Assembly: GCA_026770585.1 (NCBI GenBank)
Contig: MU646355.1
Location: forward strand, 371,697 to 387,995
DNA length: 16,299 nucleotides
Direction: 5' to 3'
DNA from: Baffinella frigidus
Taxonomy: Eukaryota; Cryptophyceae; Cryptomonadales; Baffinellaceae
A program made the translations under genes and the position numbers. Under the pieces are notes generated by a model. It did not search any database and was not told where the DNA came from. It saw only the letters and a list, made by a program, of their open reading frames with translations. Positions 1 through 8,900 of the stretch are shown here, in pieces; within the stretch, counting starts at the first letter, position 1, and each line of letters starts with the position of its first letter.

Positions 1-17
1 CTCTCTCTCTCTCTCTC
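1..17. repeat. CT dinucleotide run at the left edge
   Basis: A (CT)n tract is cut by the window edge and runs into CCCAG, the apparent 3' splice site of the first visible CRAL-TRIO exon. It therefore doubles as a polypyrimidine tract. Longer CT runs recur in the same gene at 5838-5966 and 6117-6136. Confidence 0.9.
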
Positions 18-21
18 CCAG

Positions 22-85
22 GTGCAAGCCTCGCTGGATTGGCGCAAGGGGGAGGGCAAGGCGATCTGCGAGGCCGCCGCCAAAG
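22..85 (+). CDS. CRAL-TRIO exon A, intact copy (A1)
   Basis: CT tract and CCCAG precede the exon; AAAG|GT ends it. The frame reads VQASLDWRKGEGKAICEAAAK and leaves one base over. The WRK-G motif is what one expects at the end of a CRAL_TRIO_N helix bundle. The upstream phase is unknown because the preceding exon lies outside the window. Confidence 0.7.
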
Positions 86-3000
86 GTCTCCATCCAGCCT
101 ATTTGTTCGCGCCAATTTGGTGAGACCGGGGTCGTTTTCGCCCCAAAGTTGACGGATGTGTACCGCAAACCCAGAGTGTCAACTTTAGAAAAGTCTGTCA
201 ACCCGAGTGGCGCAAGGGGGGGGGCAAGGCCATCTGTCAAGCCGCAGCCAAAGGTCCGAAACCCAATCGAGAATGCTCGAAAACCCTAAGCCCAGAACCC
301 ACACGTGTAAAACATCAACCCGAAATCCTAAACCCTAAACCCGAAACCCGAAACCCTAAACCCGAAACCCGAAACCCTAAACCCTAAACCCTAAACTCTA
401 AAGCCTTCTCGATGAGAAATGGCTTTGTATTTTTTTTCACCATAAACCCTGAACCCTAAACCCTACACCCTGAACCGCAGACCCCAACCCCCAACCCGAA
501 ATCAGGGGTGGCCGCTGCGAAGGCTGGGGGGGGGTGGGACAATGACGCTCTCTTCGCGGTAAGCCCTGGTGCTATTCCGCTAGTTCTAGCGGAAAGTTCT
601 GGGAGATTATTATTCGTAATAATCTCCTGCTGGCTATTACGAATAATAAGCTCCTCGTGGTAAGCCACAGTGCTATTCCGCTACAACTGGTTTGTTCGTA
701 ATAATCTCCTGCTGGCTTGCACATCCATGTGCCCTTTTGTGATGTAATAAGTACCAATAATTTTATCTCACACAATGTATTTACTAATTGGTTTCGGAAA
801 GTCAACTCCCCCACAAAATCGTCGCCATAATATTTTAATTAGTAACAGTAAACAACAACTTCACGATTTCGCGGGAGAGTCGGCTTTCTAAAACCAATCA
901 ATAAATACATTGTGTGAGATAAAATTAGCTTCTGAGGCGGGCGGGGGGGAAACGATGGGCGCTTTTCGGTACACCCTACCACACGAGGCTACCTATGCGA
1001 ACAGAATAAATGTCGATTGTACACGTGTGTAGTAATTTTCAGATGAAAAGCAGCAACTTGACACAAGTCCCGCCGCGGAGGCGCGCGACACGTGACCATT
1101 TCCCCACAAAAGTTTAGAAGTCCCTTTTGTTATGTTCGCCTGGGTAGCCTCGTGTGGTAGTGCCCCCCTAGCTCTGCCATATGTTCCCTTCGTAGCCCGC
1201 TGTGTGAGCTCTTCCTCAATCAAGACTCCGCACAAACGCTCCAGCACACAGAGGGCACGTGCGGGGTGGGAAAATGAATCTTCGCGGTAGGTCCTAGTGC
1301 TATTCCACCAGAAGTGGATTATTTTGTTGATTCGTAGTAATATCCTGCTGGCTTGCACATCCTGACTCTCAAAGCCAACATGTGCTGTATCACGTTCGAA
1401 AAAGTGCCTGTGTGTGATGTTATGCGTAGCAGTAATTAGTGAGGCCGGTGGGGGTTGGGACAACGATGCTCTCCTCGCGGTCAGCGCTACACCCTACCTT
1501 CACGGAAGGGAATACATGGGTGCCATGCCACACTAATAGGGTAACGGCCTGAAAATGGGGTAGTTAGGCCTACGGCATTGCCCAGGACCTCCTACCGTAG
1601 GCCGAGACTTTTTGGTCCTAGGATCCCTCGGCCTACGGTAGGAGGTCCTAGGCAATGCCGTATGCCTAACTACCCCATTTTCAGGACGTTGGCCTATGAA
1701 CACGGTGGACGATGGGGTTTTCCTTTTTACAGTACTCTCGTTGAATTTCACTTGGTTGGTACGACACCGGTGGCGTAACGGATTGGTACATGTTATAGCA
1801 CGCGCAGAGCTGTTAGCGGTAAGCCCTAGTGCTATTCCGAAGTTGATCGTTTTCGTTCACGCGATTACCCTGTGGCATTGCACCTATCCACGTGTACCAA
1901 CATCTGTTATGATGTGTACCAACATGCACCACAACGTGACGACGCATAACGGCTCCCACAACCTGTTGACTCATTCCACGACGGTTGACTAATGCCGAAT
2001 GTTGACTGATGCCGAATATTGACTAATGCCGAATGTTGACTAATGCCGAATGTTGACTAATGCCGAATGTTGACTAATGCCGAATGTTGACTAATGCCGA
2101 ATGTTGACTGATTCCAGGCGGCGCCGCATGCGGATGCGATCAAGCCCTACATCTCGCCTTCCGGTAAACCCTAAACCCTAAACCCTAACCCATAAACCTT
2201 AAACCCTAACCCCGAAACCCTGAACCCTAAACCTTAAACCCTAACCCCGAAACCCTAAACCCTAAACCCTAAACCCTAAACCCTAAACTCTAAACCCTAA
2301 ACCCTAAACCCTACACCCTAAACCCTACACCCTGAACCCTACACCCTAAACCCTAAACCCTAATCCCTCAACCCTCAACCCTCACCCCTAAACCCTCACC
2401 CCGAAACCTTAAACCCCAAACCCTCATCCCTAACCCCTAAACCCTCAACCCTCAACCCTCATCCAAAACCCTAACCCCCAACCCCAAACCCCAAACCCCT
2501 AAACCCGAAACCCTAAACCCTAAACCCTAAACCCCAAACCTCAAACCACAAACCACAAACACCAAACACCAAACACCAAACACCAAACACCAAACCACAA
2601 AACCCAAACCACAAACCCCAAACCACAAAACCCAAACCACAAACCCCAAACCCCCAAACCCCAAACCCCAAACACCCAAACCCCAAACCACAAACCCGAA
2701 AACAGGGTCGCAGATCCTGACCCTGAAGGGGACCACCGGCGCCCCGTACCTCATCAAGGTCACGTGACCCCAATAAAGTTGACATCAAATCTTCAGTCAA
2801 CCGAGTTTCCTTACCCCAGCACTGCCTCAGACGCCTTCACGGACTATTCCTAAGTTGACACGCTGCGTCTGTGGTACTGATCGGTCAACTTTGGAAAGCA
2901 AGCGAGCCCGGTCTTACCAGACTGGTGAGCCCACGAAGCCCCATCGCGTCTACTCTCATGCGGAATCAGATTCAATGTCCCTTAAGTGGCCAGTAGGCTC

Positions 3001-5833
3001 ATACGCCCTACCGTAAGGCCCTAGGACCTGCCTAGGACCTCTTGGCCGTCAAATTTGACGGCATGGCCACTTGAGGGATAACAACATTATTTCGTGCTAT
3101 CTTGGTGCAATTTGCGATTTTAGCATCGACACAGCTTTACCATAGCGCGAAACCCGCCCCTAAGATAGCAGAAAGGTGATTAAGATTGAATATGTTTGCA
3201 TGTGAATTTCGCGCGTGCAAGGGAGGCTTCCACACACGAAATTCACACGGAAACATATTTAATGCCCTGGCGTCTACTCCCTAGCTCGGCCCCAGTCGGG
3301 TTGACTGATCGTTTTCACTCCAAAGTTTGACTGATGTGTTCCACACGACAGGGGGATCAACTTCTGGTCTCCGCATGAGGTCTAGCTCTGCGTGAGGAAA
3401 TCCCAATGAGGGGACCGGAAGTTGATTCCCCTGTCGTGTGGTACACATCCGTCATCGTCTGGAGTGAAAACGATCAGTCAACCCGATGCTCTGCATGAGG
3501 AAATCTGGATCAGATGTCCGTATGCAGAGCTAGACCCCCCGATAAATTCCGGTGTTATCATCATACGTATTTAATGTCTTTGATGTATTGTTATTGTTAG
3601 AAGGTCGGCTCTCTTGATGACGTTCATGAGGCTTTAGATGGGGTTCATTGACATATACTTTTTGCCATGGACGTTGTATGGTCATATCACGCGGTGTTTC
3701 CCCCCCCGCGTGGAAGGACCCCCTATAGGGAGGTTCTAATACGTGACTCTTGCACATGACTCTCGAACTGAGATTAGTCAACTCGAGTGGTGTCGCGTCC
3801 GTGTCTGTGTGTGCGATACATGTAACAATTACAACCAGCTGATGAGTCAACTTTGTGGGACCATTGGCAGGTGGTGCGCGCCGCAGCCATCGACGACAAG
3901 GTGCGCTTTCCCAAATTTGATCAAACTTGACCTTTTTCAAATTTGTTCAAATTTTGATAACGTTTGGACCAAGGTTGAGTGAAGTGTGATTTCGAGTTTC
4001 TTTGGAATGTGATGCACACGTGATTCAAATTCGGTTTGATTTGATTCACCCAACAAATCGAGGCGAATCTGCTCGGGGGTGCGCATTGGCAATGCGAGAA
4101 GGCCATCTCGATGACCTGGTTAGCGCGGGGGCTGTTCCTCTACTTTAGACGTGACCGGGAGCAATGATAAGTTGACACCCTTGCAGAATCCTGGGATCCC
4201 AGGATCCTGAAAGTTCATAAGCTGACAGATCCTGTCAATTTGAGCCATTTCTGTCAACTTTGGCCGGATAGGTGAGATTTGATTGCCCCCGCTCAGGTCT
4301 AGCGTAGGTTGCTCATGTTGCTACTGGTGCTGGTGGAGGGGGGGGGGGGCTGTGCGGCGGTGGCAGAAGGGTGGCTGTGTGACGGGTATGATTTGATTCA
4401 CCCAAAAACTCGACTGTTAACTAATTTCTTGCTCTGAAACAGGGTCTGATGGCGGCCGTCACGCTCGATCAGCTCCAGGACTTCTTCCTCTTCTCGTATG
4501 AGGTGCGACCCCCCCCCCTTTGCTCTTAAGTTGACGGATTTGTACCACAAAGTCATACTTGTCAACTTGCGAATAGTCCGCGAGCGGCTCCAGGACCTTT
4601 TCCTCTTCTCGTATGAGGTGTGGCGCCCCCTATCTCGCTCTCAAGTCGATGGATTTGTACCATGAAGTCATACCACTCAAGAACGCTGCAGGGGCCTATT
4701 TAAGACCTTCAGGGCGGATCAAGATGTTAAAAGTGCGGCCGAAAAAGGACTAACACGGACTGTGTCGAAGAAGAAAAGAATTTTCCAGAAGATATTAAAA
4801 GACTTGCGTCCCTCAAAAACAGTTAGAGACGTTGTCTTTCTATGCGAAATCCGTGATCATTGTAAAAACGATCACGGACTTTGGATCAGATTGAACAACT
4901 TCGTGTCTGTCTTACAGCATTATTTTTGAATGGCTGCAACGGTATTCATCCCCCCAAAAATGGGGGCAACCGGACGTGACCGGTACAAATCTTAAAATCT
5001 CACATTTAAATAGGCCCCTCTAGCGTTCTCGTGTGGTAGTGCGTACCAGCGATTTCCAACATGTTTTATAACACGTACCAACATGCACAACAAGTGTTAT
5101 AACATGTACCAACATGTACCAACATGTACCAACATGTGTTATAACCGGGAAATATTTGACCCAGGACCCCGCCGGCAGGCGAACACCCTATCGCAGTCGA
5201 CAAAATGTCGCGTTCGAGCTCTACCTTCTCCAAGGGATTTTACACCTTCTCCACACCCGTGACTGCCAAGGGATTTTACAAAGCAAGTGGGAGTTTTAAA
5301 TCCCCTGCGTTCTACAATTTGTACCAGCACGAGTTACTTGACGAATGTCATTTCAGACCCTGTTAATATTAATTTTGACCCCGTGCCCCGCCGGCAGGCC
5401 AATGCGATTGCAGTCGACGAAATGTCCCGCTCGAGCGGGGCCTTCCACAAATCTGGGCGCAACAACGTTCCATCTGTACCACAAACGTGAAAATTAAAAC
5501 GTGCGAATTCTCGAGCGCAACGTTTGACCCTAGACCCTCAACTTCCCTCTACAGGCGAACGCGATAGCCATCGATGACATTTCGCGGTCGAGCGGGACCT
5601 TCTACAAATCCGTGGTGGTCAACGATCTCTCGGGCATCAACCTTTTCGGAGATGCGACTTTCCGCAACGCCCTCGCCGCCTCTTCCAAGAAGGTTTTCGC
5701 CCGGAAGTCGACGGATTTGTACCACGGATACAGAGTGACAACTTTTGAATAGTCTTCGAAGACCTTTCGGGTGTCAACATTTTCGGAGATGCGACTTTCC
5801 GCAACGCCTTATCGGCGTCTTCCAAGAAGGTCC

Positions 5834-5904
<71 letters not shown>

Positions 5905-8900
5905 GTCTCTGTCTCTCTCTCTCTATCTCCCTCTCTCTCTCTCTCTCCCTCCCTCCCTCCCTCCCTCACAGGGGCTTTTGTTTGCGCCGAAGTTGACGGA
6001 TTTGTACCACGGACCCGGGATGTCAACTTTTGGATAGCCATCGACGACCTTGGGGGGATCAAACTGTTTGGCGACGCGACTTTCTGCAACGCCCTTTCGG
6101 CGTCCTCTAAGAATGTCCTCCCTCTCTCTCTCTCTGCGGGGCTCGTTTTCGCCCGGAAGTTGACGGGTTTGTACCACGGATACAGAGTGTCAACTTTTGA
6201 ATAGTCTTGACAGACCTACATCGCCTCCCCGTCCGCTGACGTCAGCGTGGACCACACACACACCTGTGTGTACCACACACACACCTGTGTGTGTGGTCCG
6301 GCTCCTGCCGAGGGGGGTCAACCTTTTGGGCGGCGCTACTTTTTGCAACGCCCGCAACCCCCGTTTGTTGCCCACACCCTCAACGGGCCTGAACACTACA
6401 TCCTAAGCCCGAAATCCTGACTGGGCCTAACCCCTACCTCCCTACTGGTGAACACGGTCGGCTACCATCACTACATGCAGTGCTACATGTAGCACTACAT
6501 GTAGCAGGCAAATGGTGCCGGCACTACATGTAGCCCTAAACTCTGAACGCTCCACACTCAACGGTCCTAAGCCTCAGCCCTAAACTCTATACCCTATGTC
6601 CTGAACCCTAAATCCTAACCCCCTGCAGGAGTTAGCTTTTACCCCCCCCCCCCTAAACCCTGAAGGGTCTAACACTAAACCCTAAGCTTCCAACAGGCGT
6701 TCGCTTGTTGGGACTGACCCTACAGTAGGCCTATGTCTAGGGCTCTATGGTGATCCTAGGGGGGCGGACGTCGCTTATGAGCGAGGTACCCCTGTACAGG
6801 CGAACGCAGTGGGATACCACCCCTACATGTCCGCAACCATCGTCATCAACCTTCCCACCCTCATCTCACCCTGAACCCTCCACCGTTCAGGGCTCACGGC
6901 CTACACCCTAGACCGCGCGCAGCGCTAGCGAAACCCTAAACCCTAAAACCCGAAATCCCTGACGGCCTACAGGCGAACGCGGTGGGGTACCAGCACTACA
7001 TGTCCGCGACCATCCTCGTCAACCTCCCATCCCTGCTCGGCGCCCTGGTCCAACCCGAATCCCAAAACCCCAAACCTGGAGCCCGAAACCCGGAACCCGG
7101 GACCCGGAACCCGAAACCCGAATCCCAAAACCCCAAACCTAGAGCCCGAAATCCGGAACCCGGAACCCGGAACCCGGAACCCGGATCCCGGAACCTGGAA
7201 CCCGGAACCCGGGACCTGGAGCCCGGAACCCGACACCCGAAACCCGGAGCCCCACACTCTAGACCCTAGACCCTAGACCCCCACCCCCAACCCTAAGACT
7301 ACATGCCCGCCACCATCCTCGTCAACCTCCCAGCCCTGCTCGGTGCCCTGGTCTAACCCGAATCCCAAAACCCGAAACCCTGAACCCTAGCTCTGTCCCA
7401 TTTCCAATTTGGGCTCGTAGATAGAGTGCCCCCCAAAAAAAATTCACAGGTGAATTTCATGGGGGGGGGGTCAAAATTCACCTTTGGAATTTCGGGGGGG
7501 GCACTCTATCTACGAGCCCAAATTAACTGGGGCAGAGCCAGGAACCCTAAACCGTAAAGTACAAACTATAATCCCTAAACCTCCCCCCAATCCTCGGGGC
7601 CCTGGCGACCTTCCACCCTATCCTCTCCACCCTAAACCCTAAACCCTCAACCCTGCACGCTCAACCCTGCATGCTACACCCCAAACCCCAAACCTCAAAC
7701 CCCAAACCCCAAACCCCAAACCCCAAACCCCAAACCCCAAACCACAACCCCCCAACACTAAACCCTAAACCCTAAACCCTAAACCCAAAACCCTCCTCAG
7801 GGCTCTGGTACCCGAAACCCGAATCCCGGATCCCGAAACCCGAAACTCGAAACCCGGACCCCGGATCCCGAAACCCGAAACCTGAAACCCGGACCCCGGA
7901 TCCCGAAACCCGAAACCCGGACCCCGGACCCCGGATCCCGAAACCCGGAAACTGGAACCCGGAACCCGGAGCCCGAAACCTGGAACCCGAAACCCGAAAC
8001 CCGGAACCCGAAACCCGAAACCCAGATCCCGGATCCCGAAACCCGAAACCCGGAACCACACACTCGAGACCCTAAACCCTAAGACCCCCACCCCCAACCC
8101 TAAAGAGTCCCCCGTACCACACTTGGCTGATCGAAGCTAGATGGCCCCGCCTCGGGATAGACAGGCCCGCCTCGGGAACTAGCTGACCTTAAGCCCCAAA
8201 CCCGAACGCAGCTCTCGCGTTTCAAGCCGCTCTTCCCGAACCCCTCCCAGAAGAAACTCAATAGCAACAATGGCTCCGAGAGTGGACCATTCGGAGGGGG
8301 TCACGTCCGGCGGCGCGTCCTAGAGAGATTGATAATTTATTGCCAAACAACCAGCGTCAGCGCCGCACATGCTACGCATTGTGCCAATACTGTACCCCGT
8401 GTCGGCCGCTCATTCGAGCATTTTCCGGATGGATTCCAACTCCACCTCCTACGACGCGTCCTAGATTAGTACCGCAGTGTCGTTGTTAGTACGGAAGTAT
8501 TCGCCACGGCGGGGGGGGTGGCGCGCGTTTATCAGACTTAACCCGAAACCCGAAGGCAGGTCTCGCTTTTCAAGCCGGAACCCGAAACCCGGAACCCCAA
8601 AACCGGAACCACAAAACCCAAACCCTAGAATCTAGACCCTAACCCCCAACCCTAAACCCTAAACCACAAACCCGAACGCAGGTGTCGCTTTTCAAGCCGC
8701 TCTTCCCGAAGCCCGTCCAGAAGAAGCTCAAGTTCGAGCAGGTCTCAACCCTAAACCCTAAACCCTAAACCCTAAATCCTAAACCCTAAAACCTGAACCC
8801 TCAAGCATAATTCTTGAATCCGAAACACGAAGTCCAGAAGAAACTCAGGTTCGAACAGGATCATCACCCCTAAACCCTGAACCCTAAACCCGAACCCCTA

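Noticed and set aside
993-1463. 156-residue minus-strand frame
   Set aside because: It crosses two foldback/dispersed repeat elements (976-1160 and 1281-1365) and shows no domain or consistent composition.
1533-1778. Overlapping plus and minus frames with the shared peptide PRTSYRRPR
   Set aside because: Both arise because the region is a palindrome, so each strand carries the same sequence.
1984-2115. 17-bp repeats considered as a CRISPR array
   Set aside because: Units are directly adjacent without spacers, and the surroundings are eukaryotic.
2163-2704. CCCTAAA array considered as a true chromosome end
   Set aside because: An exon and ordinary sequence follow on the right, more arrays occur in other introns, and the units are degenerate.
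2513-2800. Long minus-strand frames rich in Gly, Leu, Phe and Trp
   Set aside because: They are translations of CCCCAAA/ACACCAAA repeats; a seven-base period leaves frames open by chance. The same holds for 6967-7269, 7765-8097 and 8979-9230.
3530-3982. Frames of 79-136 residues on both strands
   Set aside because: No conserved motif, no flanking splice sites that join to the CRAL-TRIO phase, and composition like the surrounding intron.
5745-6177. Ser-Leu-rich and Arg-Glu-rich frames on both strands
   Set aside because: They run through the CT microsatellite. The real signals here are partial exon copies in another frame.
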